In this document: one piece after another, positions 48,508 to 58,580 of the stretch
Position numbering within the stretch: the stretch's first letter is position 1
How the letters are laid out: each line of letters begins with the position of its first letter
Assembly (NCBI GenBank): GCA_041678605.1
Contig: JBAYNW010000001.1
Span: 33,710-97,709 of the forward strand
Reading direction: 5' to 3'
From: JBAYNW01 sp041678605
GTDB taxonomy: Bacteria > Cyanobacteriota > Vampirovibrionia > Gastranaerophilales > Gastranaerophilaceae
DNA: 64,000 nt
Translations under genes and position numbers: made by a program
The notes under the pieces: model-generated
Databases searched by the model: none
Seen by the model: the letters and a program-made list of their open reading frames with translations, nothing else
What the model was told of the DNA's origin: nothing

Positions 48508-50436
48508 CTATCTGTCGTCGAAATAATCGTCCCACTTATCTGGATTTTTGTAGGCAAATCTCACAAATTTGTCTAATCTTCTGACATACATTTTTGTAAG
48601 CCTTAAAAGTGCTATCGGTTTTTTAAATATTGATTTGCAAACATATTTGCCTTCTTTGTCTTTGCAGTCAAGAACTTCTATTTCATTGTTTTCTCCTTCA
48701 ATATTAATATTAAAATCTTTCTCTCCACTGTTTCGCAAATTATCGGGGGCTGTAAAATTCAACCCCGAGCGGGAAATATCGTTTGTAAATGTACCAAATT
48801 TGTGGTGGCTTTCATCCTCAATGGTTAAATTATCCTCAACCTTAATTCTTTGATAAACCCTTTTCTCCGGTTTTTCAGTTACGACTTTAATTGCGTAGTA
48901 CATGACAAAAATGTTTATTGTGTTCCAAAAGAGGTTTGCAATGATTGCCAGCGAGCTGTAAGGGTCAGAGTAAAGAAGGTCATAAACCCCCTGCATTTCG
49001 GCCAAAATAAGTGTAATAAATATTATAACCAAAGGCAGTTTATATCTATATTCTGTTTTGGTTATTTTAAAATCTTTTTTAGTCACAGAAAATTTTATTT
49101 GAGCCAGTTTCCCACGCAAAAATAGTGCCTGCATTATGCTTCCTATTGTGAATATTGAGGTTACAAGGTCATAAACATCGGCTAAAATTATGTTATTAAT
49201 TCTTATTCGTGCCGAAAATATAAATGCGAATTTAAGCGAAAAATAGCAAATTTGAAACGCAATAATTTGATAAAAAAGTATCAGCAGCGGAGATATATCA
49301 AAGAATAAGAACATAACCGGAGCAACAAGAAAAATTAATCTGGCGAATGGAGTAAAAAAGTACAAAACCCCCGACAGGTAAAAGAATGCCTGTGCAACAT
49401 TAAGTTTTAGATAATATTTCCAGTTGGCGGGGTTCACTATAATTTGGACATTACCCTTTGCCCACCTGCAACGCTGTTTTATATATTCTTCAAAACTTGA
49501 GGCGGCAAGCCCTATGGCTATCGGGCGGTTATAATAAACTACCCTGTAGCCCCGACTGTGAAATTCCAAACCAAGCAAAGAATCTTCCGTTATGGTGTCC
49601 TCCGGAAAATTTCCGACTGATTCAAGATGCGTCCTCCTGATTAAAATATTTGTTCCGCCGCAAAAAACAGCATCAAATTCATTTAAGCTCGGTTCCATTA
49701 CCCGATAAAATATATCCTGCTCGTTGGACAAAAATTTTGCCAGTTCCAGATTTTTTTGAAACGCATCCGGATTGCAAAAATGCTGAGGAGTTTGGACAAG
49801 TGCCACATTTTCGTCAATAAAATTATAGACGGTTTCTCTCAAAAACGTTGAGGCTGGAATATGGTCTGCATCAAATACAACAACTATCTCTGAATTTGTC
49901 TGAGAAAGTGCGTTGTTAATGTTGCCCGCTTTAAATCCTTTGTTGGTTTCACGTGTTATGTAATTACAGCCGAGCATGTGCGTTAGTTCTTTAATCTCTT
50001 CCCGTCTGCCGTCATCAAGCACATAGACCTTATGGTTTGGGTAATCTATATTTTTGCAGGCTGAAATTGTTGTTGAAAGCATATCCGCACTTTCATTAAG
50101 TGTACAAATAAAGATATCGACGCTCGGACAGTAATTTTTGAAAGTCAACAACTCTCCGTTATGGAAAACGTCCTTGTAGTAATCATGTTGCAGAAGATTG
50201 TCCGGCTTAACTTTCTCTAACTTGTCGGCCTTGAGCAAAATTAGTGCGAAATTTGTAAAAACTACCAGCGTAAGAATTTCAGCTAAGCAAAGTGCGTAAG
50301 ACCAAAAAGTTGTGAAAGGTGACGTCAGGAGATTAAGGGTATACATCCATCTCCACAGAACATAAGTTACGCCGATAATAAATACCGCCGAGAAAAATAT
50401 AAATATAAATGCTGCAGAATATTTTTTTTTGTCCAT
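48508..50436 (-). CDS. BcsA-like cellulose/beta-glucan synthase with PilZ domain
   Basis: A processive family 2 glycosyltransferase in the inner membrane. Catalytic motifs are D in VYVLDDGRREE, FDADH, TITEDSLLG and QRCRWAKG. Several transmembrane helices flank the core. The C-terminal PilZ domain has KRVYQRI (RxxxR) and NDISRSGLNF (D/NxSxxG), the c-di-GMP-binding pair. 642 residues. It is third in an operon after a TPR/beta-barrel protein and a GH8 glucanase. No BcsB-like partner is present. The product could be cellulose or another beta-glucan. c-di-GMP control is inferred from PilZ and fits the HD-GYP and GGDEF genes in the window. Confidence 0.92.
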   Translation of the reverse strand: MDKKKYSAAFIFIFFSAVFIIGVTYVLWRWMYTLNLLTSPFTTFWSYALCLAEILTLVVFTNFALILLKADKLEKVKPDNLLQHDYYKDVFHNGELLTFKNYCPSVDIFICTLNESADMLSTTISACKNIDYPNHKVYVLDDGRREEIKELTHMLGCNYITRETNKGFKAGNINNALSQTNSEIVVVFDADHIPASTFLRETVYNFIDENVALVQTPQHFCNPDAFQKNLELAKFLSNEQDIFYRVMEPSLNEFDAVFCGGTNILIRRTHLESVGNFPEDTITEDSLLGLEFHSRGYRVVYYNRPIAIGLAASSFEEYIKQRCRWAKGNVQIIVNPANWKYYLKLNVAQAFFYLSGVLYFFTPFARLIFLVAPVMFLFFDISPLLILFYQIIAFQICYFSLKFAFIFSARIRINNIILADVYDLVTSIFTIGSIMQALFLRGKLAQIKFSVTKKDFKITKTEYRYKLPLVIIFITLILAEMQGVYDLLYSDPYSSLAIIANLFWNTINIFVMYYAIKVVTEKPEKRVYQRIKVEDNLTIEDESHHKFGTFTNDISRSGLNFTAPDNLRNSGEKDFNINIEGENNEIEVLDCKDKEGKYVCKSIFKKPIALLRLTKMYVRRLDKFVRFAYKNPDKWDDYFDDR

Positions 50437-50456
50437 TTTACCCTAAATTTTTATTA

Positions 50457-51611
50457 TTAATAATCAGTAACTTTTTTGCTTATTTTTTGCATTTCTTTAT
50501 ACTCCTTCGATTTCTTGTTATAGAAATGACACCCGAACCACAACAGATTTTTACCGTAATAATCGTGTCTGCCGGTCCAATTTTTTTTATTGCTAAAATA
50601 AGGTTCTACCTCGCTGTCGTAAATTTCAATGGCAACTTTTCCGTCATAAACGCTTATTGGCGGAATTAAAGTGACTATTGAACCGATGAATTGGCTGTTA
50701 TCTCTGAGCATTCCGTCTGACTTATAATTTGTATAAAAAGATTTCGATTCCTTCCACTTTGCAATAAAAAACTTTGATTTTGCCAGTATCGGCAAAGCTC
50801 TTTTTTCTCCGGTCCTGATGTAGTCCATATATACATTTTTAAAAACTCTTACGGCATCATAAGAAAAATCACTGCGGGGAGAATCTTCAAGAACTATTTG
50901 CCCGTTCTCTAACAAAAACCAGTTTGGAGGAAGCCCTGTTTTTGTCTTGGAAGAAGCGGCCATTATATAATAATAGGAAGAATCAATCAGATAATTCCAA
51001 TCATGAAGTTCATCATATTTTTGAAAAAATCTAAATGCGTAAGGTGAAAAATACGAAGGATTAAGTTCAACTTTTTTGGATGAAGTTTGGCCCACGCCCG
51101 GCATTAAGACTAAATATTGGCCGAACCGCCTTGTTTCATTATTCCAAATGGATTGAATTATCGGGACGGCTTCTTGCAAATACTGTTCTTTTCCCCACTT
51201 TTCATAAGCTAAACAGAGTGAAAAAGCGATATCAACATCGGCGTCTGATGCCGAATTATAATCTAAAACTCCATATTTGCCGCTTTGGCTCTTGCCCCAG
51301 AGCCAGGAAAATAAGCCGTCTTTTCTTTGTAAGTTATTTTTTGTCCATTTATAGACCAGATTAAAAGTTTTTGGATCATTCATAACCACCGTCCTGAGGA
51401 GCATATAAGACTGACCCTCGGAAGTCGTAATGTTATTCTTCTCGGGATCCATTATTCTTCCATCTTGGGACATAAATTCATTTTTGTAAAACTCATAACT
51501 TTTTTTTAAACAAAAATCCGAATTTTGAGTGCTGTTTGCCCTAATTGCAAAAATAAAGAAAAGAATCGAAAAGAATCCGACTGAAAAAATAAGAATGTTA
51601 GTTTTTAGCAT
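50457..51611 (-). CDS. GH8 endoglucanase (BcsZ-like)
   Basis: A periplasmic glycoside hydrolase family 8 enzyme that trims nascent beta-glucan. An N-terminal hydrophobic signal or anchor (about 5-25) is followed by SEGQSYMLLRTVV (acid Glu) and NSASDADVDIAFSL (conserved Asp residues), then the (alpha/alpha)6 barrel. It overlaps the upstream TPR gene by 14 bp and precedes the BcsA-like gene by 20 bp. Length (384) is normal for BcsZ. Confidence 0.9.
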   Translation of the reverse strand: MLKTNILIFSVGFFSILFFIFAIRANSTQNSDFCLKKSYEFYKNEFMSQDGRIMDPEKNNITTSEGQSYMLLRTVVMNDPKTFNLVYKWTKNNLQRKDGLFSWLWGKSQSGKYGVLDYNSASDADVDIAFSLCLAYEKWGKEQYLQEAVPIIQSIWNNETRRFGQYLVLMPGVGQTSSKKVELNPSYFSPYAFRFFQKYDELHDWNYLIDSSYYYIMAASSKTKTGLPPNWFLLENGQIVLEDSPRSDFSYDAVRVFKNVYMDYIRTGEKRALPILAKSKFFIAKWKESKSFYTNYKSDGMLRDNSQFIGSIVTLIPPISVYDGKVAIEIYDSEVEPYFSNKKNWTGRHDYYGKNLLWFGCHFYNKKSKEYKEMQKISKKVTDY

Positions 51612-54501
51612 GTTTTTTAAACCCCCTTATAACTGCGTTAATCATAAATTGGTCGCGTTCTATATCCGCATAAGTAAAGTGATTATATGAAGCATTAATG
51701 CTCACATTATCATTAAGGTCATATGAGATGTAAGGTGAATACCCCCAAGTGGGTGTTGTCTGGTCGGGACTTAATGCGTTTTGGATACCGCCGAACCCCT
51801 TTAGCCCATAGTGTAGATGCCACTTCTTTATGTATCCTTCAAGTTTTAGATTAAGAGTAGTTGCATTAAAATAGCTCGGGCTGAAATATCCTCCGAATAA
51901 AAGTCCTGCACTGTTATAAATTTTAAGCAAATCGTATTGATATCCGGAATTGTAAGAAACCAAATCGACCCCAAAAGTGTTAACCCACTTATTTTTAGGG
52001 TTATTATAAAAAAGTTTTCCGATTCCCACCATGCCCTCAAAATATTGGTTTGTTTGCATATTTTGGGCTGTAATAACCCCGTAAGAACCGCGTCCGAAGG
52101 TGTAAAATTGATGAGGCAATTTCCCTTCAAATTCAAGATAAAGTCTATTGTCTGCGGCACGCCCCGTAAAAATCCCGTCAATATCTTGACCGACTGCCGA
52201 AACATAAGATTGTTCAATATTATTCCTCCTAATGCCGAGTTTCAGGTTGAATTTGTCGCTGAAATAATGCTTAATCCAGCTGTCTGTATTTATCATGGCC
52301 CCATTGCCAAATTCAAAAGATTTTACTCCCAAATCCGCACGGTATTCCCATTTTTTCGTCGGTCTGGCCTGTACTCCGCTTCTAAACTCGTTTACCACGT
52401 TGTTTAATTGGTTTAAACCGCCGGAAGAATAAATGTAGACATTGTATTCCATAAATACATTTTTATTTCCTTCAATGGCTTTTGCCATTTGAATTCCGAA
52501 CTTGTGATAATCCAATTTGAATTCATCTGCCAATTGCTGGAATAAAAACATATAAGACGGAATTACAGTAATTGCTTCATCACGCCTTATTTTATATTTT
52601 AATTCTTCGGCATCTTTGGTCACAACGCCATTAAGTACTCTTTTTGAAGTTGACAGCATATTCATATTGTAATAGGTTTGGGCTTTCATCAGTTCTGTTT
52701 CATCATCGGGCGGAATTTGGTTGAGAGCGTCCAGTGCGGACAACTTATCATCATTTGCAATATATGAATGTGCTATTGCCATCTTTGCCGGCCTGTAATC
52801 GGGATTTTCACCCAAAATACCGTTAAAAATCCCCCGGGCTTTTTCAAAATTCTTTTTATCCACTTCCAAATATCCGAGTCCCAATTTTGCCTGCAAATTC
52901 TCAGGATCTTTTTGCAAAACATTTTTATAAATTTGCGTCGGCTTATTAATATAACCAAGCATCCGGTAAGATTCGGCTAATTTAGTTTGAAAAATTATAT
53001 TTTCAGGATCAAGTGCAATGGCGTTTCTGTAGTTGCTTGAAGCAGTGTAGTAGTCTTTGTCGGTCATTGCCATATCGCCAAAAACCAGATAACCTTCCTT
53101 TGTTTTTTCAAGGTGATGGGTTTTGATAATCCAATATGCCTGCCTGATTTTTTGCTGTGCCAAAAGAGAACTCAAAAAGGCGTCCACAACAACAGGATTT
53201 TCGGGATTTGCATTATATATAGGCTCAAAAATGGCTTGAGCCTTGGCAAAATCCTGATTTGCCATATACAAATTTGCGAGAGCAAAACTGTATTCTGACT
53301 TTGGATAACTTTCCATCAGCTTTTCATAACCGGCTATGGCGTTGGCGAAATCCTTGTTTATAGAATATAAATTCGCTTTGTTTTTTAATAAACCTTCTGA
53401 ATTTGGTTCAAAGGTCAGTAATTTATCGGTGTAAATAAGAGCTTTGTCCCAATTTTGTGTCGCCATCGAGTTTTCCATAGCCAAAGTCAGCAATTTTTTG
53501 TCATCAGGATATTTTTGCAAGAGTTCTTCAGTAATTTCAAGTGTTTTTTTGTAATTTTTATTCTGCAATGCGGAATAGAGTTGATTTTCTTTCTTTTCTC
53601 TTTCGGTTAACACTCTGGGTTTTGAAACATATTTTTCAATTTTTGGCTGTGCTTTAGGATTTAATTGGGAAAGTACGTAAGCGTGGCTGATTTTGACGTG
53701 TTCACTTCTGTCACCGCCAACCATTAAGGCTTCATACACTTTGGCTGCCTTTCGCCAGTCACGGTGCTTTTCATACAAACCTGCCAGACGGTATTTTATT
53801 CCGCTGTCCTTTGGATTAAGGTCAGATAATTTCTTTATATATTTTTCCTGCAGGGGGTAATTATTAAACTGCTCTGCTAAAGATATGATTTTGTTGACCG
53901 CCTCAGAGTCTTTCGGGTGAATTTGGGAAAATCTTAAATAATAACCCAAAGAATTTTTTTTATCTCCGGCTTTTTCGGTTGCAACGATGCAGGTTGTTAT
54001 TATCTCTTTGCCAATAGCATTTTTGGGGATTTTGTCACAGGTTTTTTTTACGTTAGACCAATCTTCCTTGAACGAAAAATGGTAAACCAGAGCAGAATTA
54101 AGCTCATTTTTTTGAGCCGGACTCATTCCTTTCGTTTCGACTAATTTTTTCAAGTTTTCGCCTGACAATTTCCCGTTTTTTATGGCACACAGGTTTGCCT
54201 TAAATAAAAACTCTTTGTCTTTTGTTAATATATATAACCTGCTGTATAAGTCCTGTGCCTTGTCAAAATATTCCTGACGTTCACAAAATTTGGCGTAAGC
54301 TTCTACTACCTTTTTGTCTTTTTTATAGTAATAGATGGCTTTTTCGTAAGAATGAAACGCCGATTTGTTGTTGTGTCTTTTCTCAGCATTGTAAGCATCA
54401 TTCAAGAAAATTTGTTTGTAATCTTTTTTTTGAAAAAAAGCTTCCGCACGAGATGGAACAAAAAGCAAACAAATTAATAATAATGTTAAAAACCGCCTCA
54501 T
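51598..54501 (-). CDS. TPR / outer-membrane beta-barrel protein (BcsC-like exporter)
   Basis: A 967-residue protein with a signal peptide (to about residue 20, SRAEA), then about 12-15 tetratricopeptide repeats (e.g. ALIYTDKLLTFEPNSEGLLKN, AKLGLGYLEVDKKNFEKARG) to about residue 640, and a C-terminal beta-rich domain (FNLKLGIRRNNIEQSYVSAVG, ISYDLNDNVSINASYNHF) with the alternating pattern of a beta-barrel. This is the architecture of BcsC/PgaA/AlgK-E exporters that pass polysaccharide across the outer membrane. It heads the operon with GH8 and BcsA-like genes. Confidence 0.85.
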   Translation of the reverse strand: MRRFLTLLLICLLFVPSRAEAFFQKKDYKQIFLNDAYNAEKRHNNKSAFHSYEKAIYYYKKDKKVVEAYAKFCERQEYFDKAQDLYSRLYILTKDKEFLFKANLCAIKNGKLSGENLKKLVETKGMSPAQKNELNSALVYHFSFKEDWSNVKKTCDKIPKNAIGKEIITTCIVATEKAGDKKNSLGYYLRFSQIHPKDSEAVNKIISLAEQFNNYPLQEKYIKKLSDLNPKDSGIKYRLAGLYEKHRDWRKAAKVYEALMVGGDRSEHVKISHAYVLSQLNPKAQPKIEKYVSKPRVLTEREKKENQLYSALQNKNYKKTLEITEELLQKYPDDKKLLTLAMENSMATQNWDKALIYTDKLLTFEPNSEGLLKNKANLYSINKDFANAIAGYEKLMESYPKSEYSFALANLYMANQDFAKAQAIFEPIYNANPENPVVVDAFLSSLLAQQKIRQAYWIIKTHHLEKTKEGYLVFGDMAMTDKDYYTASSNYRNAIALDPENIIFQTKLAESYRMLGYINKPTQIYKNVLQKDPENLQAKLGLGYLEVDKKNFEKARGIFNGILGENPDYRPAKMAIAHSYIANDDKLSALDALNQIPPDDETELMKAQTYYNMNMLSTSKRVLNGVVTKDAEELKYKIRRDEAITVIPSYMFLFQQLADEFKLDYHKFGIQMAKAIEGNKNVFMEYNVYIYSSGGLNQLNNVVNEFRSGVQARPTKKWEYRADLGVKSFEFGNGAMINTDSWIKHYFSDKFNLKLGIRRNNIEQSYVSAVGQDIDGIFTGRAADNRLYLEFEGKLPHQFYTFGRGSYGVITAQNMQTNQYFEGMVGIGKLFYNNPKNKWVNTFGVDLVSYNSGYQYDLLKIYNSAGLLFGGYFSPSYFNATTLNLKLEGYIKKWHLHYGLKGFGGIQNALSPDQTTPTWGYSPYISYDLNDNVSINASYNHFTYADIERDQFMINAVIRGFKKHAKN

Positions 54502-54709
54502 TTTTACTCCGATACATGCTTAGAAAAGTAACTATTACTCAATACTAGGATTAAAACTATCCAAATCAATTATGCAACTGACTATATATATCAGACAACC
54601 GGGTAATCTTTTTCCCCTATAAATTATAAAGACTTTTGTAAATTTCTTGTATTTTATAAAAAAAAATGTTATTATGATTATGGAATAGTTGTTTGAGAGA
54701 AGGTTTTCA

Positions 54710-55819
54710 ATGACCGAAAAATTTGATATAAATAAATTTTTGGCTAAATCAGTTTCAATAGGTGCGTCTGACGTACATTTGAAAGTTGATGAACACCCTG
54801 TCATAAGAAAAGACGGCAAAATAATTAAGATTGACATGCCGCTTATGACGGAAGAAGATTTAACAGAAATCTTAAACGTTATTGTGCCTAAACCGGCGAG
54901 AACCCGTGCTAATTCGTCATTTGACCTTGATTTCTCCTATGAAATAAAGGGAGTTTCGAGATTCAGGGTAAATTTAAGCAGACAACTGGGGAAAAGTGCC
55001 GTAGTAGTGAGAAATGTACCCTACAGCATCAAAACTTTTGAAGAACTCAACCTCCCCTTATCTATCGAACAATTTGCATGCCTGAACAATGGGATAGTTT
55101 TGGTTACAGGCCCCACGGGCAGCGGAAAATCAACCACGATAGCGTCTATGATAGACTATATAAACATAAATTATCCAAAGCATATTATCACAATTGAAGA
55201 CCCTATAGAATTTATTTTTACAAGCAAAAAATCAATAATCTCCCAAAGACAAATCGGGGTCGATACGGCATGCTTTTCCGAAGGGGTCAAATATGCACTT
55301 CGTCAGGACCCTGACGTAATCCTTATAGGCGAAATCAGGGACAGGGAAACCATTGAATGTGCCCTTAAAGCTTCAGAAACCGGCCACTTGGTATTTGCAA
55401 CCTTGCACACAAACGATGCGGTCCAAACTATAAACAGAATTGTCAATATGTTTGAACCTCAAGACAGGCAATACATAAGAAGTCAGATAGCGTCAACTTT
55501 AAGAGGTACGATTTCTCAAAAATTAGTGAACAATAAAAACGGTGAAGGCAGACATCCAGCCTGCGAAATTCTTGTTTGCACAACAACCGTCAAAGATTTT
55601 ATTGTAAAAGATGAACTCGAACAAATTTATGATTTGGTCAAAAAAGGTTCCTTCAATGAAATGTTAACAATGAACATGTCTTTGTTCAGGCTTGTTAGAG
55701 AAGATATTGTAACAAAAGAAGAAGCACTTGACCGGTCCGATAATAAAAATGAACTCAAACAAATGCTCAGAGGAGTTTTCCACGGTACCAAAGATCAGCA
55801 AGGTTTGGTTGATGAATAA
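54710..55819 (+). CDS. pilT: Type IV pilus retraction ATPase PilT
   Basis: Hexameric ATPase that depolymerises pili. N-terminal PAS-like domain, Walker A in GPTGSGKSTT, Asp box IEDPIEF, Walker B/AIRNLIREGK-region equivalent (LIGEIRDRETIECALKASETGHL) and the His box LHTND. The ATG at 54710 has GAGAAGG 7 nt upstream and is favoured over 54689. Residue count 369. It overlaps recO by 8 nt. No pilB, pilC or pilQ is nearby; two prepilin genes elsewhere in the window are possible partners. Confidence 0.92.
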   Translation: MTEKFDINKFLAKSVSIGASDVHLKVDEHPVIRKDGKIIKIDMPLMTEEDLTEILNVIVPKPARTRANSSFDLDFSYEIKGVSRFRVNLSRQLGKSAVVVRNVPYSIKTFEELNLPLSIEQFACLNNGIVLVTGPTGSGKSTTIASMIDYININYPKHIITIEDPIEFIFTSKKSIISQRQIGVDTACFSEGVKYALRQDPDVILIGEIRDRETIECALKASETGHLVFATLHTNDAVQTINRIVNMFEPQDRQYIRSQIASTLRGTISQKLVNNKNGEGRHPACEILVCTTTVKDFIVKDELEQIYDLVKKGSFNEMLTMNMSLFRLVREDIVTKEEALDRSDNKNELKQMLRGVFHGTKDQQGLVDE

Positions 55820-56585
55820 TTTTGTAACGGATGCCATAAATTTAAAACATTATAATTTGAGCGAATCCGACAAAATTATTGTTATGTATTCCAGGGAGAA
55901 GGGGCTTATCAGAGGAGTTGCAAAGGGGTGCAAAAAGCCTAAGAGCAAACTCGGAGCCCGCATGGATTTGCTTGTGGCAAACCAGCTTATGCTCTACAAA
56001 GGCAAAAATCTTGATACAATTTGTGAAGCAAAATCTCTCAATACTTTTAAAAAAACCCGCCAAAGTATGGATAAACTTTTTTATTCAATGTACGTTTCGG
56101 AAATCATTAATAACTTCGGCGTGGAAGAGGACCCGTCCTCCGGTGAAATCTATGATTTGTTTTACAAAACTCTGGAAAAAATAGCAAATGCGGAAGATAA
56201 AAAAGAAGTTTTAATCAGTGTGATTAAATTTCAGCTTAAAATAATGCAGCTTGCAGGGTTTGGGGTTGAACTGGAAACCTGCCTTTGCTGCAAGGAACAA
56301 ATTTTGGACAAAAATATGTATTTTTCTTCCAAAATGGGCGGGGTAATCTGCGAAGAATGTAACCGTCATTTAGGCGTTAAAACTAAAATGCACCCCAAAA
56401 TAAGAGATTTTCTCTTTGCAATGCTCCAGTTTGATTTCAACTACGAAAGCGATTATGACAAAAAAGCGACCGAAAAAGTCTGCTCTGTTTGCTGCGAACT
56501 CCTGAAAGAGTACGTTCAAGGACATTGCCACAAAAAATTTAAAACGACCGATATCATGCAAACACCCGAATATTTAAATGTTTAG
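55812..56585 (+). CDS. recO: DNA repair protein RecO
   Basis: Loads RecA at gaps with RecF and RecR. N-terminal OB fold (MNNFVTDAINLKHYNLSESDKIIVMYSREKG) and a helical part with zinc ligands CLCCKEQ...CEEC. The ATG at 55812 sits in the last codons of pilT, giving an overlap of 8 nt. The frame opens further upstream inside pilT, but that part is not RecO-like. 257 residues, normal. Coupling to pilT is unusual but translationally plausible. Confidence 0.9.
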   Translation: MNNFVTDAINLKHYNLSESDKIIVMYSREKGLIRGVAKGCKKPKSKLGARMDLLVANQLMLYKGKNLDTICEAKSLNTFKKTRQSMDKLFYSMYVSEIINNFGVEEDPSSGEIYDLFYKTLEKIANAEDKKEVLISVIKFQLKIMQLAGFGVELETCLCCKEQILDKNMYFSSKMGGVICEECNRHLGVKTKMHPKIRDFLFAMLQFDFNYESDYDKKATEKVCSVCCELLKEYVQGHCHKKFKTTDIMQTPEYLNV

Positions 56586-56671
56586 TTAAAATATTACATT
56601 TCTCAATGTATTGTAATGAAAGTTAACTTAAGTTAATATAAAGGTGTGAAATGTTAATTTTTTTGAAAAAT

Positions 56672-56703
56672 TAGCAAAAAATTTTCATTTCATGTTTTAT
56701 AAT
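56672..56703 (+). promoter_or_regulatory. Candidate promoter with TAGCAAAAAA box
   Basis: TAGCAAAAAA (56672-56681) and CATGTTTTATAAT with TATAAT at 56698-56703. Same box, same 26-bp spacing and same CATGTTTTATAA core as at 17457-17488. Confidence 0.5.
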
Positions 56704-56735
56704 AATGAAAAGAATTGTGTCAGGGTAGTGGAAAT

Positions 56736-58580
56736 TTGAATGAAAATAAGCAATTAGCCGATAATAAGGATGTTTTATATGATAAAACCCCTAGTTCTAA
56801 TCCCATCAATAACAATGGGATTATTGCACGTATCAATTCTTTGAACAGCAGAACCAATATAAACAAGATGCATGGGGGATACAATCAGAACCCCCGGACA
56901 ATTATTTCTTCAATTGATTATCCTGATTTAATCCAGTCATTAAACGAGGTTTTAAAAAATAAAACGAGCGTAAACGACTTTTTTTACTCTGTCCACAATA
57001 TTCTGGCGAACAAGCTGAATTGTTATTTCACGGCTTTTGGAGTTTATAACAACCAGTCCAATTACATTAACCTTAAATTAATAGACAAAATGGGCGGAAC
57101 TTATTCGTCAAGAGTTTTTGCATCCGAAGCTGACAATCCCATTATAGAGTGCTATCAAAGCAAGTGTCCTATTATTAAAATTGATTCAAAAGTTCTGAAC
57201 ATACCTTATCTGCAGAATTCTCCGGTTATGATTTTGCCTTTGATTTCTGTTAATAATTGCATTGGCGTAATGCTTGTCGGAGACGATAATGCAGACAATA
57301 ATATAGATTTAGTTTCGCTGTTGTCAAATCATTTGGCCCTTTTCGTCCATAATGCGGATTTGCTTGAGAAATTCAGCGAAAATACCAATGTGGATTCTTT
57401 GACGTCTTTGAGTAACCACAGGGGTTTTCAGGAAGTTCTTTCAAATGAAATCGCAAGTGCCGAATCCAGAAAAACCGATTTATCAATTATTATGATGGAT
57501 ATAAACAATATTTCCAAGATTAACAGGGAATTGGGACACGCCAAGGGCGACGAAGTCATTAAACTGGTGGCGGAAAAAGTTAAACAAAACATAAGAAGTT
57601 CTGACACGGCCGGACGCTATGGCGGTGACGAAATTGCAATAATTTTACCTGACACAAAAACCGATGAAGCAAAATATATTGCTGAATATCTGACTTACAG
57701 TTTATCCTGTTGTTTTGTGGACGATGTAGGCCCTGTAAAGGTTGCAGTCGGGCTTGCCACTTACCCTGAAAGCACAAGGGACAAGGAAAAATTGCTTATT
57801 ATGGCCGAACAGGCAATGTACATTTCCCAATCGAAAGGCTACAAGGACGGAATGTCAACGATTGTAAGTTCTTCGGACTTTAACTTCTGGGATGACATGG
57901 CCCTTAATTCTTTTGCCGAAGTTTTGGCTAAACGCCACTCTCAGCTCGGTATTAACTTTGAAGAAGAATTAGTTCACAAGTTTAACAATGAACAGGCTAT
58001 TTCCCAAAATCACCTGATGGAAATGGTAACTTCCCTTGCAAGTGCGATTGATGCCAAGGATACCTACACAAAAGGCCATTCAAGCTCTGTTTCAAGATAC
58101 TCTGAAGCTCTCGCAAGGGCAATCAATTTGCCTGAAGCTGAGGTTGAGAGAATAACTTTGGGAGCACTTTTGCATGACGTCGGCAAAATAGGAATTCCTG
58201 AAAATGTTTTGAGAAAACCGACCCATCTTTCAGAAGAAGAATGGGAAATTATGAAACAGCACCCCGTAATAGGTGCAGAAAAAGTTTTGATGCCTAATGA
58301 AGCTTTGAGAGATTTAGTCCCGATTGTAAAATATCACCACGAACACTGGGACGGCTCGGGTTATCCGGACAAATTAAAAGGCGAAGAAATTCCGTTTACG
58401 GCAAGAATTGTTTCGATTGCCGATGCTTATCACGCCCTAATCAGCGACAGACCTTACAGAAAAGGCTTGAGCGTTACAAAAGCCTGCGAAATTTTAAAAA
58501 TGGGTGCCGGTATACAGTGGGACAGCAATCTGGTAAGACAATTTATCCAAATCGCACCATCGCTTTCTACAACGGTTTAA
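56736..58580 (+). CDS. GAF-GGDEF-HD-GYP signalling protein
   Basis: A protein combining cyclic di-GMP synthesis and hydrolysis domains. Residues about 60-210 look like a GAF sensor. The GGDEF domain (about 215-375) has DSLTSLSNHRGF and RYGGDEIAIILP, so the fifth signature residue is Ile, not Phe. An HD-GYP domain (about 420-610) has HDVGKIGIP and HHEHWDGSGYP. TTG at 56715 opens the frame, but a promoter ending at 56703 leaves almost no leader, so TTG at 56736 is likelier. Which activity dominates cannot be read from sequence. The stop overlaps that of the convergent neighbour. Confidence 0.9.
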   Translation: MNENKQLADNKDVLYDKTPSSNPINNNGIIARINSLNSRTNINKMHGGYNQNPRTIISSIDYPDLIQSLNEVLKNKTSVNDFFYSVHNILANKLNCYFTAFGVYNNQSNYINLKLIDKMGGTYSSRVFASEADNPIIECYQSKCPIIKIDSKVLNIPYLQNSPVMILPLISVNNCIGVMLVGDDNADNNIDLVSLLSNHLALFVHNADLLEKFSENTNVDSLTSLSNHRGFQEVLSNEIASAESRKTDLSIIMMDINNISKINRELGHAKGDEVIKLVAEKVKQNIRSSDTAGRYGGDEIAIILPDTKTDEAKYIAEYLTYSLSCCFVDDVGPVKVAVGLATYPESTRDKEKLLIMAEQAMYISQSKGYKDGMSTIVSSSDFNFWDDMALNSFAEVLAKRHSQLGINFEEELVHKFNNEQAISQNHLMEMVTSLASAIDAKDTYTKGHSSSVSRYSEALARAINLPEAEVERITLGALLHDVGKIGIPENVLRKPTHLSEEEWEIMKQHPVIGAEKVLMPNEALRDLVPIVKYHHEHWDGSGYPDKLKGEEIPFTARIVSIADAYHALISDRPYRKGLSVTKACEILKMGAGIQWDSNLVRQFIQIAPSLSTTV

